From positions 10,455,001 through 10,519,000 of the forward strand of contig NC_092570.1 in NCBI RefSeq assembly GCF_037975245.1: a DNA stretch of 64,000 bases, given 5' to 3'. The number at the start of each line of letters is the position of its first letter. Within the stretch, counting starts at the first letter, position 1. Positions 53,710-63,514 of the stretch are shown one piece after another. This DNA comes from Apostichopus japonicus. Taxonomy: Eukaryota > Echinodermata > Holothuroidea > Aspidochirotida > Stichopodidae. The notes beneath the pieces were generated by a model. It had not been told where the DNA came from, did not search any database, and saw only the letters and a program-made list of their open reading frames with translations. The position numbers were made by a program, and so were the translations under genes.

Positions 53710-55709
53710 ATGTCGACATTACAAGAACGATGCAAGCCATGGTTGCGATTGAAGTGGTTGGTTTGTCTGGTTATTCCGTACGTCTTTGTTCTTGCACTGC
53801 TTCCAATAGAAGACAGGTAAATCATTGTTTTACTCATCATATTACTCTTGCACAATATCCGTCTTCCAGGGATGACAGGATCCGTCTTCTTAGTGCTCGG
53901 TCAAACTTAACATTGGTGTTTCAAATAATGAACGGAAGAACCCTTACAAGCCAGTACGCCTATGTTACATATGCTCCAGACGTTACTTAAAGGGCGTCAA
54001 TATCAATAACTTGTAAGCATGCCACTTCCATACTATACAGCATGGTGATACAATCCAGTACGGCTAACATTGTCTCTTCTTCGGTATAATAGCGATCCCA
54101 ATGCACCGTTCAGTTTTATTACATTAATTTGATAATCATAACTGGGGAGTTTGCGAAAGCTTTTCGTCACCGAGTTATTCTATTCAGTGGCGTAGGAAGG
54201 TACTTTCGAGTGGGGGGGGGGGCTGAAGACTGATGGCCGGCCTGGGGAGGGGTCTAAGGGGAGGGGGTGTCCCCCTCCCCTTTGGAAATCTTTTGCATTT
54301 CCGGGTGGACTCAGATGCAATTTGGTGCACTATAGCACACTTCAACACCCACTCCATTTTGTAAATAATTTTGCATTTTCACCTGGCCTTAGATGCAATT
54401 TGGTGCTCCAAATGAGATTTTTTTCTCATTTGGAAATGAAAAAGGGGTTTTCAGACTTGCGAAGCGGGGGGGGGGGGCGGAATGATACTTCCGCCCTCCA
54501 TAGTTTTGACTGGGGGGCTGGCGCCCCCAGCCCCCGCGGTTCCTACGCCCTTTATTCTATTAGTGTAGATGTAGACTTACTTTAGCAAGAAGGGTACCAA
54601 GAATTTGTGTTATGAACAATTCAATTGAATTTCACTTATCTATTTTTGTTTTACTCTACAGTAAAATGGTCCACTACGAAATGAAACATGATATCAATAT
54701 TTCTAAATCACTCACAAGAAGTGTTTTCCAAACATCACACCGTAAACGGAAAGTATGGACTGAAAACTCAACTTATGCAAGTATCATTCCATTTCCATAC
54801 TTTAATAATCATTTACCCAATGCCTACTTATATCCCACTAATGACACTACATATAAAGACTCCGTCGTTGGATACGTGCATAGCCCAAAGAGTGGCGGTA
54901 CAACCATCAAAGAGTGCATGATATCAATGTTGGCAGAGCAAAAAACCGTTCCTGTGTTAATGTATTTCAAGTCAGCGGCTGGAATTCGTCAGAATCTTCT
55001 TAATCAAGTTTCAACTCTAGAGAAGTACTACATGGGTGACTCGACCCTCGGCATTTGTGATTACGCGACTCCACAACCATGTACCTACTTCACTGTGTTG
55101 CGGGAACCATATGATCGGGTTATTTCACACTATTATTTCTGCAAAGATGGTGGAGAAAGTTATCCACCATGTAATACCACATTAGAAGAATTTGTACTTA
55201 ATTCTTGCAGTCTATTTTTCCGACAAACCACCGTCCGATTCAACTGTCTTTATGATCAAAGTAATGAGGCGTGCTCGACGAACTCAACATGCTCGTTACC
55301 ATGGCATTGTAACGCTACTGAGGTCCACGTTGATAATCTAGAGATAACTGAAAACCAAAGACAAGCGATTCTAGATTACGTAATCGGTCATCTCGATAAG
55401 ATGTTTGGTGTTATTGGCATATTGGAGGAGTTTGAAACTTCAATGAAACTGTTTCAAGACACTTTTGGTCTTCCGTTTAACGACCAATGCAGTGAAACTC
55501 ATCATAACGCCGGCCTCTATACATATAGAGAAAGGGAGAATAGAACAAGAAACAAAGAAATAGAGAAATCTAAACAGAGACTTAAAGGAAACAGAGATGT
55601 CCGTCGTTGTCTCCGGGAAGACGAGAAAATTTATGAAAAAGCAACAGAGATTTTCAAACTTCAAAAAGAAAAGTATGAAATGAAACTTAAGAAAGAAACT
55701 GTAGGTTAG
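53710..55709 (+). CDS. Golgi-type sulfotransferase, downstream tandem copy (2 exons)
   Basis: Join 53710-53816 and 54662-55709, 384 aa. Exon 1 has the same length (107 nt) and phase as in the copy 9.3 kb upstream, and the split codon rebuilds Ser36. The signal anchor, SPKSGGTT (110-117) and REPYDRVISHYYF (183-195) are all kept, so the enzyme looks intact. Compared with the upstream copy, I count 20 amino-acid changes in residues 1-181 and none from 182 to 381. The C-terminus differs: the last codons, Thr-Val-Gly-stop, are the first bases of a 26-bp minisatellite that runs on into the 3' region. The 845-nt intron is longer than its sister (472 nt), mainly because of a 369-bp transposon at 54185. 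Homology to the upstream copy starts abruptly at AATACAGGTCTTTTAGT (53644), a likely 5'UTR splice acceptor; TTTTTGCAG just before the ATG is another. An AATAAA lies near 56580. Confidence 0.88.
54185..54553. mobile_element. MITE in the intron of the downstream sulfotransferase gene
   Basis: A 369-bp G/C-run-rich element starts CAGTGGCGTAGGAAGG and ends TTCCTACGCCCTTT. It is flanked by ATTCTATT (8 bp; 10 bp if TT is included) at 54177-54184 and 54554-54561. The sister intron (near 44906-44920) has a related empty site, so insertion followed the gene duplication. The internal phrase CAGATGCAATTTGGTG recurs in the element at 63.5 kb. Confidence 0.82.
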
Positions 55710-55881
55710 TGTATAACTAATATACTGTAGGTTAGTGTATAACTAATATACTGTAGGTTAGTGTATAACTAATATACTGTAGGTTAGTGTATAACTAATA
55801 TACTGTAGGTTAGTGTATAAATAATATACTGTAGGTTAGTGTATAACTAATATACTGTAGGTTAGTGTATAACTAATATAC
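55698..55881 (+). repeat. 26-bp minisatellite x7 overlapping a stop codon
   Basis: Seven near-identical units ACTGTAGGTTAGTGTATAAC + TAATAT. The first unit supplies the last three codons and the TAG of the downstream sulfotransferase gene. The upstream gene copy lacks the array. Confidence 0.97.
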
Positions 55882-58222
55882 TCTGCTTTCCATGAACGTG
55901 TTTATTCTTTTATGTTCAAGTATATCTTACCTGTATCCCAGATGCAATGCAAGAACGTTTGAGGCCATCATGAAGGGAGGTCTTTTTCAACAGTTTATTC
56001 ACTTTTTACTATTTTTCTCAATTTAGGCGAAATCACCTTAGAATTGAAACTTGTGAGTTTCCTGGTAGGAATAGTTCAATGTGGAAGAAGAACAAAATCC
56101 AGATTTCATACACTCCATACAGCGATCTCTAGATATTTATCGCCGAAGTCGATATGCAGGTTGTATCATATAAAGGTCGATGTTTTTTTTTTGTATGAAC
56201 ACAGGTGCGTAAATGCGACGTTGTGCGATATTTTGCAACCTACAAAGAAACTATGTCAAGAAATTTCAAAACGTCAATATAGGCTCAGACAATTTTCTTA
56301 TTTTTTGGAAAATGATCACGCTAGTAGAGATGAAATTATACACGTCTCATCTTTAATAAAATTTACACAACAAACATCTAACATTCTGTATCATGCTAGG
56401 GTAAGGTGGTTGGTATACACTCTTCTGTTAGAAATAATACAAGATACTAGTCGACTTTTTGGTTTAATTTGGTGAAGATTTGGACTACCGGCTTGTGGGG
56501 GGGGGGGGGGCGGTGATCGGAGGCTACCCCTGTGAAATGAAGTGTTCTTAAAAAGCACTATACCTGCTATACCTACAGATAATAAATCTCAGTATAGATT
56601 TAGACGTTGAAACACTGTTTCTTTTTATTGAAAATAACTATTTTATAGAGACAATTTAAACAACAACCATATTATAACCTATATCATGCTGGGTGCGCAC
56701 TTTACTGTTACAACTATTGCAAATTGCACGTTACGTGGATGGTACATTAAGGGTAAATTATGTTGATGCAGAAGGACGTTAGGGACGTTGCTCTGCCTAT
56801 CAGGTACTCTAACGAACATGATATTACACGTGTACCATTGGTGCCGGGAGCGCAATTGTTTTCCCACTTCGATATGTCCAATATTGCATAGTAGACGGAG
56901 CCTTCGTGTTACGTCATATAGATACTTACATGCACAGTACACGGTCAGCAGCACGCGCGAAATACGAACTTTTGTACGCGAGTACGTATACCACACGTAC
57001 AAGGACACGTGACATGAGAGATGAGTTAATTTAAGAAAGATGAGTGATTGTAGTGCTCCGTCACTGTCGTCTTTCGAGACTCTGAAAGTAATGGATGTTT
57101 GTCAATTTTTAAAAGGAGCTTTTCAACAATTTAATGCAGTGTTCCAAGTCAGTCAGACTTAACTAGGCTAGCCTAAGTAGCCGACACAAGCCTACAGTGT
57201 CATTACGGCTACGTACATGGCATGTGTACGAATGTGTACGGTCGTTAGCCCGAGGTAGGCTATTATGTAAACATAGTCAAATTGTTTTATGTTTGTGGCA
57301 TTTTTAGTGCGCATCTAATACGATTTGAAGAGAGTAAAATTGTTATTAAATTTTTTCAATACCCCAGCCCAGGTACAGTGGCGTCACCAGAATATCGATC
57401 AAAAAGCCCAATGGTCACTACGAAAATTTTGCCACATTATGTGCTGCACGTTCGCCACAAGTAGCTACGTACTGAGCATATCGTATGTATTAACAACGGT
57501 GCACTAAGTGACGTTGGGTTTGATAGTGTATTAGTATACGTACTATTTATGTACACCATCGATCAGAGCAATTACAGTGACGTTAACAATAAACGACGCC
57601 TATTATAATAATTTGGACATATCGAATTGGGAAACTTTATTGCGCGTACCGGGAGCGCCGATGACTAGATGTACTCCTGGACGAGCTTTAGTTCATCAGT
57701 TTCTAGAAGTAATCATGGGTTTAACCAAATCAGTGTTGAACCTAAAACCAGAGTATTCCCTTCCATTACCAATGACGTTCATTTGGTTCTCCAACTTTTG
57801 ACCTGTGTTACAGAATAACGCGATACTAGTCGATCCCATCTTTAAATTCATAAACATAAAACAGGCAAACCTTCCTCCTCGAAAAACTCCATAGACTTTA
57901 ACCCTATATAATAAAAACTACGACTGAATCTTGTAAAGAAGAATATATGTAGAAAAGGACTACATAGAGCAAATTTATACGTGTTCAATTAACCTTGAAG
58001 CTGGTTAATCAGTGCGAAGGAACGCTTACTACGTCCATGGTTCAAAGTAGGCCTATAACACTTGACATTCCTAGAGACACTTAATGCTAACCTTTTGTTA
58101 GATGCAAACTTGAACAGAGATATTTTGTAAAGAACAGTCGTCACAGATAGAGCCTGGACACTAGAGGAAAAACTATATGATTCGCTATCAACCCCAGTCC
58201 CGTTACATCGAGACTGTAACCA
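55882..58222. other. No supported gene; one unexplained frame
   Basis: A 143-codon plus-strand frame (56044-56475) follows a good acceptor-like site (TTTTTCTCAATTTAG, near 56025) but has no recognisable domain. A G-run lies at 56496. A solo transposon end lies at 57376. Confidence 0.45.
57376..57420. mobile_element. Solo transposon terminus (CAGTGGCGTCACCAG)
   Basis: CAGTGGCGTCACCAGA equals the reverse complement of the right terminus of the 10.2-kb element. No partner end was found nearby, so this is a truncated copy or a very diverged one. Confidence 0.4.
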
Positions 58223-58543
58223 TGTGATCATGACAGTGTTAAGTCTAGTGAAGTAAGGGGAATAATAATGATACTTATTTATATAAAAAATAAAAATAAA
58301 ATAAAATACTGTTAGTAAACTGCTTATCCACTAGAGAGCCTGTTTAAGAGAACGACGTTTCGATCCTAGCAGGATCTTCTTCAGAGGCTAAATGACAAGT
58401 AACAGTAACAGAAGGGACAAAAACACGCACAGAATACACACAGGTTAATGTTTGTTTTATAGTTACATCTAAACTAACTTTGTGATCATTACAGTGTTAA
58501 GTCTAGTGAAGTAAGGGGAATAATAATAATACTTATTTATATA
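58223..58543 (+). repeat. 63-bp direct repeat flanking the Penelope-like fragment
   Basis: 58223-58285 and 58481-58543 (TGTGATCAT, CAGTGTTAAGTCTAGTGAAG, TAAGGGGAATAATAAT...) differ at only two positions, with a period of 258 bp. The second copy continues into a dispersed repeat. Confidence 0.85.
58286..58480 (-). mobile_element. Penelope-like element fragment with hammerhead-like core
   Basis: The minus strand has CTGAAGA (58378-58384), a perfect GATCC-TGCTA-GGATC hairpin (58362-58376) and GAAAC (58357-58361). This matches the conserved core of the minimal hammerhead motifs known from Penelope-like retroelement terminal repeats. AGCCT/AGGCT flank it and could form stem I, but stem III does not fold cleanly. 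The fragment sits between two 63-bp direct repeats. Confidence 0.5.
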
Positions 58544-58710
58544 GCACATTAAACCAACGGTTTCAGTGCACTTTACAAGAAACAGAATGAGTACAAAATA
58601 CAGCATAGTAGAACAAAGAGCGTAAAGATACACCAAAAGGATTGAAAAATTACAAGGTCCAAAAAGGGTAGTACGTGAATAAATTAGCTTTTAAGCCCCT
58701 TTTAAAGGAA
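58520..58710. repeat. Dispersed retroelement fragment, first half
   Basis: AATAATAATACTTATTTATA with TAGCAC, AGTGCACTTTACAAGAAAC and TTTTAAGCCCCTTTTAAAGG form a common animal dispersed-repeat signature; the reversed tail TATATAAATAAGTATTATTA is retroelement-like. A similar tail, TAAAGCGCTATATAAA plus ATT repeats, follows the GATA array at 25.3 kb. Class not assigned. Confidence 0.5.
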
Positions 58711-59082
58711 TAGTCCTATGCTATCTTGTTTTCTACATATGCTTACTAATATAATAAACTTCAAATATATGCATTGAGTTCATTTGAAAGTGATCTAGAT
58801 AGGCAGAAATAATGATGTTCTTAGGTTACTTTTTGAAATAAAAAACGACTGGTTTTCCTTTTCCAACATTGACCTCGTTCGACCTGTGACGTAGCAGTGA
58901 CAAATACGATCCTTACGCGTTATCGGTACGGTTAATATCAAGACTGATACTGAACTCGGCTGTCGGTACGAATCGTCTTTCAACTGATATTACTCTTTGG
59001 ATTTGCTTATTTACCTATACCGTTTTTAATATTTTCAATGGAAACATTTTTCTTTTGATTGTGTCGCTACTGCTTACATTCA

Positions 59083-59220
59083 ATGGCTGAGAATTACGAC
59101 GGACCCGTGTGGTATAATTTCGAGCCGGAATTCACGGAGGCTCAACTCACAGCGAGGTCTAACGTTAGGCCTAGTGTTATTGCAATGGAAGAAGAAATTT
59201 ACTGCATTGCTAACTTCTAG
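59083..59220 (+). CDS. Short ORF / candidate first exon with an FEPEFTEAQL motif
   Basis: ATG at 59083 opens 45 codons (MAENYDGPVWYNFEPEFTEA, then QL...) to TAG at 59218, followed at once by GTAAGAACC, a strong splice donor. A weaker donor, GCGAG|GTCTAAC, lies near 59157 in the same frame and would keep the exon open as MAENYD...EAQLTAR. The Y-x-FEPE-x-TE-x-QL pattern recalls the N-terminal motif of zinc-binding proteins resembling the P2X7 receptor C-terminal domain, an expanded and often repeat-associated family in marine invertebrates; that match is from memory. I found no downstream exon. It sits within about 1.3 kb that appears to split a dispersed repeat, so it could belong to a mobile element. 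Confidence 0.3.
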   Translation: MAENYDGPVWYNFEPEFTEAQLTARSNVRPSVIAMEEEIYCIANF

Positions 59221-59994
59221 GTAAGAACCAACGCACGATAACGGACCGACCGACAACGAAAAACAGCTATCACTGTACGCCTAGTAATCATGTATGTTGG
59301 CAAAAACACCAGTACGTAGGCCTAATCGAAACTAGCTGTACTAGTAACGCGTAATAATATTTATGCTTCCTGTTATTATTTATATTTACGCAATTTTTAT
59401 CTTCCATTACGTAGAAAAGATGTTGATCCATGTTTCGATATATATTAAAGCCTATCTTATAAAATTACGACTTACTCGATGGGTTTTCATTCTGTTCTTG
59501 GCTTCGGACTAGGCCAAGTATACGAGTCTAGGTACACAGTTTGGCGTGTCCTAAGTCTCGACCTACGCTACGGTCGAATTTTTTAGGCCATAAAACTAAC
59601 TTTCCGTGACCAACATGTATCTGTAAAACAAGTCGTTAAAAGATGAAATATGGATTTCATATTGCGTATCTTACCTGGCCAACTGCAAGGTATTTATCCC
59701 GGAATTCAACTGCCACTCTGAATAGGTTTGTGCACTGACAATCGCGATGTTTGTATACAGTACAGGGAAAACACTCAAACCAATTTGTCGCTCCTACGTC
59801 ATCACCAATCTTACACGTGACTTGTTCAAGATTTTTTGAATTATGAATTTCGATGTTTAAGAATCCTTTTTAAAAGATATATGATATTTTTGACTCTAAG
59901 ATTTTGTCAGAACATTTCAAAAATCCCAATTGCAATTATAAGATTTTTAAGAAAGGCATGAGAAAAATCCTTTAAAAATGTCTATGGTAGGGGC

Positions 59995-60380
59995 ATTCTT
60001 AATGTGGGTGGGGTCGTTAGTCCAAAGTTTAAGGCCGCAAATTGAAAAGACCGTACGTCTTAGTTTTAATTTTAGGTGCCTTTAGGAGAATAGCACAGTC
60101 TGTTAGATCTGAGTGAGCGAGTTGGAATTTGTAAAGAAACTAAATTGGAAATATAGTTTGGGGCAAAACCATAGATAGCTTTGTAAGTGAGGGTGAGAAG
60201 TTTGTTCTTATTCTTTCAGAAATAGGAAGCCAGTGAAGTTGGTGGAGAATAGGTTTAATGTGAGATTTGTTATCTGTGAGGGTAACTCATCTGGCGGAGG
60301 TGGTTTGAATGCGCTGAAGCTTAGAGATTTGGTTTAAGCAGGAAGAATAAAAGCTTGTAATATCAGTGAAGTCTGGATGA
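59995..60380. repeat. Dispersed retroelement fragment, second half
   Basis: GTCCAAAGTTTAAGGCCGCA, GCAAAACCATAGATAGCTTT, GTAAGTGAGGGTGAGAAG and AGGAAGCCAGTGAAG are the usual continuation of the module at 58.5-58.7 kb as I know it from other animal genomes. The ~1.28 kb between the halves would then be inserted DNA. Confidence 0.45.
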
Positions 60381-60945
60381 TAAAAAACATACATATTAGA
60401 TTGTTGTTTACACACCAAGTTTTCTTTCGTTTATGCATGATACAGACATGTCAATTACTGATTGATAAGAGATCTGTGTTGTCTGACAGAGTATTGTGTG
60501 TATCTAAGATGAAAAGTGCAGATACTACACAATAACACAATATCTTATCCAAAAGGCTAATTTTATATCGATGATAAGGGAAAGCCAATTCAACCGCCAA
60601 GAATGAACTCGACAACACCATAGATTTAAAATCCAGTTACTGACAAGTTTTACAAATAGCTGTAGATTCGCGCAAAACAAAACACCTTAAACCGATTTGG
60701 CATTATAGGCAATGGAAAGCATTCTAAAAGACAACTACACTTATTTTGTTACATTTAAAATTTGATTACTTTAATGTTCGACAAAGTAAGCGTTTTATAC
60801 TAAATATGAATCATTAGAGTCGTTGCTACACTGCTAAAATAGCTTAAGCTTACAATCATTATGGTAATTTGATGTAATTTGTTAGCAAAACAAAATAAAA
60901 AATATTTAGTTCCTAAGATTGTTTAACGTTCTTGCATCTTAGTAT

Positions 60946-61156
60946 GTCGTTATAGCAATAATACATTTGCCCTAGAATGTGTAGTTACAGCAATAATACA
61001 TTTGCCCTAGAATGTGTAGTTACAGCAATAATACATTTGCCCTAGAATGTGTAGTTATAGCAATAATACATTTGCCCTAGAATGTGTAGTTATAGCAATA
61101 ATACATTTGCCCTAGAATGTGTAGTTACAGCAATAATACATTTGCCCTAGAATGTC
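60946..61156 (-). repeat. 35-bp minisatellite x6 just 3' of the SLC5 stop
   Basis: Units containing GCAATAATACATTTGCCCTA recur every 35 bp (60961, 60996, 61031, 61066, 61101, 61136). The array begins 75 bp beyond the SLC5 stop codon, so it probably lies in its 3'UTR. Copies are almost identical. Confidence 0.93.
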
Positions 61157-61230
61157 AGAGAGAAATGCTGATGTAGATGGTCATACACTGACTTGGTTTA
61201 CCCTCCGCGTTCCTCCAACATTTCTTCTTC

Positions 61231-62466
61231 TCATGTACGAATATCCATATCAATTGCGTCAACATTGCCATCACCACTGACTTCATCTGTCTTGGTTCTA
61301 GTGTAGACATATCTCGTCTTACCGAGCAAACGTTGCAATTGATCGCCACAATAGAAAGGCTCTAAAATTGACATCTGCAATGCAGGATTGTGACATGGTT
61401 TGGCTTTAGTAGCTAAACTAACGATGTAAGCAACCACTAAGGACACGGTGAAGGTGCATGCGCTGTAGAAAAATAAGGACATGTTGTAAAATGTGACCAT
61501 TGCTGATGGTTTAACACTCTCACTCTCTGAATAAGAGTAAAGATCAGGCAAAGTCGTCCCTTCGGTACTTGCGTAAAGCTCCGTTACGTACGAAGTCACA
61601 TTCGCCGACGGGCATCCTTCTATTGAAAGGAAAGGGGGTGGCTTAGTAATTGTATAAATCTCTGATCCCAGTTTGATCCACACACCAAAGAGAATTCCAG
61701 CCACCAAACCAGAGAGCGCACCCTTGGAGTTACACCGCGGTACGAAAAAACCGAGAAAGAAGACGGCAGATAGTGGCGTAACCAAAATACTTACTAGAGC
61801 AATAGTTTCCTCTAAAACCCCACTGAGCTTGGTCGCCAACAAAGCCACAGCTGTACATAGCAGACCGAATGCGAAAGTAAAAAGTTTTGACAAAAATGTC
61901 AGCCTTTTGTCAGAGCTATCTTTAAGCATCCGTCCAAGGACTGCCGCTTCCAGTACTGCGGTCATACTATTCAAACTGGAAGATATAGTGCTCAACGAAG
62001 CACTGAATGCACCAGAAACTATAAATCCTGCCATACCGGGGTATCGTCCAAAAATATCACCGATTATCAGAGGCACCAATTGATCAAACCGTTGAATCCT
62101 GCCTGTTCTCCGAGGGTCACAATCTGCATAATAAGCATAAGCGAAAAGACCAGCTATAACGGCAGAGATGACCGTAAAAGCGGATAATACAAACCCTATC
62201 CAAATGACAGCTTGGGCCTGGGGCAGAGTCTTGCAGCAAAGACATCGCTGTATTATTGGTTGTCCGGTTGTAAAGGTAGTGAAAGCTGAAAATATACCTC
62301 CCAAGGTACTAGAATAGACAGTGTAACGTATGGTGATGTCTAGGTCAAAACTGAGATTCAGGGATCTTCCGCCCTCGCTTACACGGGTTGACATTTCTCG
62401 AAAACCGCCTACTTCCACCAACGCTCCTATGACTATGGCTACTAATCCACTCATCATCAAGAACGC
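61231..62466 (-). CDS. SLC5-family sodium:solute symporter, last coding exon (partial, 5' missing)
   Basis: This 1,236-nt open exon encodes about 411 residues and ends at TGA (61231-61233). On the minus strand it begins right after a pyrimidine-rich acceptor, CTTTCTTTCTCCAG, so the Met codon at 62496 is intronic; upstream exons must lie beyond the window. Visible features: a membrane segment starting AFLMMSGLVAIVIGALVEVG, then GQPIIQRCLCCKTLPQAQA, a helix ending YYADCDPRR, DQLVPLI, and the TM8 core SGAFSASLSTISSSLNSM whose Ser/Thr residues correspond to the Na2 sodium site of SLC5/vSGLT proteins. Further helices follow, then a polar tail ending DMDIRT. The pattern resembles sodium-coupled monocarboxylate or multivitamin transporters (SLC5A8/A12/A6), which import small anions with sodium across the plasma membrane. 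The exact substrate cannot be read. So large an exon is unusual beside the many-exon vertebrate genes. Confidence 0.85.
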   Translation of the reverse strand, partial: AFLMMSGLVAIVIGALVEVGGFREMSTRVSEGGRSLNLSFDLDITIRYTVYSSTLGGIFSAFTTFTTGQPIIQRCLCCKTLPQAQAVIWIGFVLSAFTVISAVIAGLFAYAYYADCDPRRTGRIQRFDQLVPLIIGDIFGRYPGMAGFIVSGAFSASLSTISSSLNSMTAVLEAAVLGRMLKDSSDKRLTFLSKLFTFAFGLLCTAVALLATKLSGVLEETIALVSILVTPLSAVFFLGFFVPRCNSKGALSGLVAGILFGVWIKLGSEIYTITKPPPFLSIEGCPSANVTSYVTELYASTEGTTLPDLYSYSESESVKPSAMVTFYNMSLFFYSACTFTVSLVVAYIVSLATKAKPCHNPALQMSILEPFYCGDQLQRLLGKTRYVYTRTKTDEVSGDGNVDAIDMDIRT

Positions 62467-62730
62467 CTGGAGAAAGAAAGAAAACAAACTGAACATATCA
62501 CTTTATCTCTCTCCATCAATTGAGACTGCCCTCTTCTAAATGTCAATATTCTATATTAGTTGTAAATTGTATAAATTACAAATAGCAATATTAAGGTGCA
62601 TTTCGATGTACAGTGGCACGTGGAGGTAGTAGGAGGTTCAACTACTCGGTTTTACATAGTCTCAAACTTCACTCAACCGTCATGTTACGTGGTAACAAAA
62701 CGTACTCTCAAAAGCAGATGATTCTTTTTG

Positions 62731-63510
62731 GTTTCGATGAGATCGTAACCTTTGTAGTCATGTAGGCCGATGTCTGTGTGTGTGCGTGCGTATGTATGTG
62801 TGAGCGCGCGGGCGCGTTTGTTTTGCTATCTGACCGAGGACTTGAACAAAAGAATTTCAGGTCCTCGGTTGTGATTTCTAAAGAATCACCACGTCCTCGG
62901 AAGAATTCTATTGTATGGGGTATTGTTAAGGTTAGGGTTCATGGATTTGAACAATGGAAAATACAATGGGGTCCTCGGTCTGAATGTAATACAAACATGT
63001 GCGCATGTGTGTGTGTGTGATGCCTTGCTTGTAAACATGATATCTCAAGAAGGGAAGCTTGGACCAATGTCATATTAAAAGTAGGGGTACCACATTCAGT
63101 AGAAGAAGAATATTGTTTAAGAGGAGGTCAAAGGTTATTTCGGTTCACCAGGGGTCAAATTGTGAATAGCTTGCAACACGATATCTCAAGAAGAGAAGCT
63201 TGGACCAATCTCATATTTCGTGGGTAGGAGAACAACATTCAGCGAAAACGCCTATTGTGTTTTGGTGGAGGTCAAAAGTCATTCGGGGTCAAATTGTGAA
63301 AACCTTGTTAACACGATATCTCATTTAGGGAAGTTTGGATCAATCTCGTATGTCATGTGAAGGAGTACCACATTCATTAAAAGAAGCCTACTGTCTTTGG
63401 TGGAGGTCAAAGGTCATTTGAGGTTACTAGGGGCCAAATTGTGAAAACAATTTAAGCACAATATCTCAAGAAGGGAATCTTAGACCAATCTCATACTTAG
63501 TATGTAGTTG
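62731..63510 (+). repeat. Dispersed repeat with ~140-bp tandem units, in the SLC5 intron
   Basis: The head matches the repeat at 48.66 kb. Then come four units spaced 141, 135 and 145 bp, each with ATATCTCAAGAAGGGAAGCT-like and GGACCAATCTCAT motifs, a CCACATTCA motif and GAGGTCAAAGGTCA-like direct repeats. A perfect AGGTCAAAGGTCA (DR1 nuclear-receptor site) lies near 63403. It is upstream of the last SLC5 exon, hence intronic. Confidence 0.72.
63403..63415 (+). promoter_or_regulatory. Perfect DR1 nuclear-receptor-like site
   Basis: AGGTCAAAGGTCA is the consensus direct repeat with one-base spacing bound by HNF4, RXR and PPAR-type receptors. Looser versions occur in other units of the same intronic tandem repeat. 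Function is not shown. Confidence 0.4.
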
Positions 63511-63514
63511 TGAC

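Noticed and set aside
61673..62083. 136-codon plus-strand ORF opposite the SLC5 exon
   Set aside because: Antisense shadow of a strongly recognisable transporter exon.
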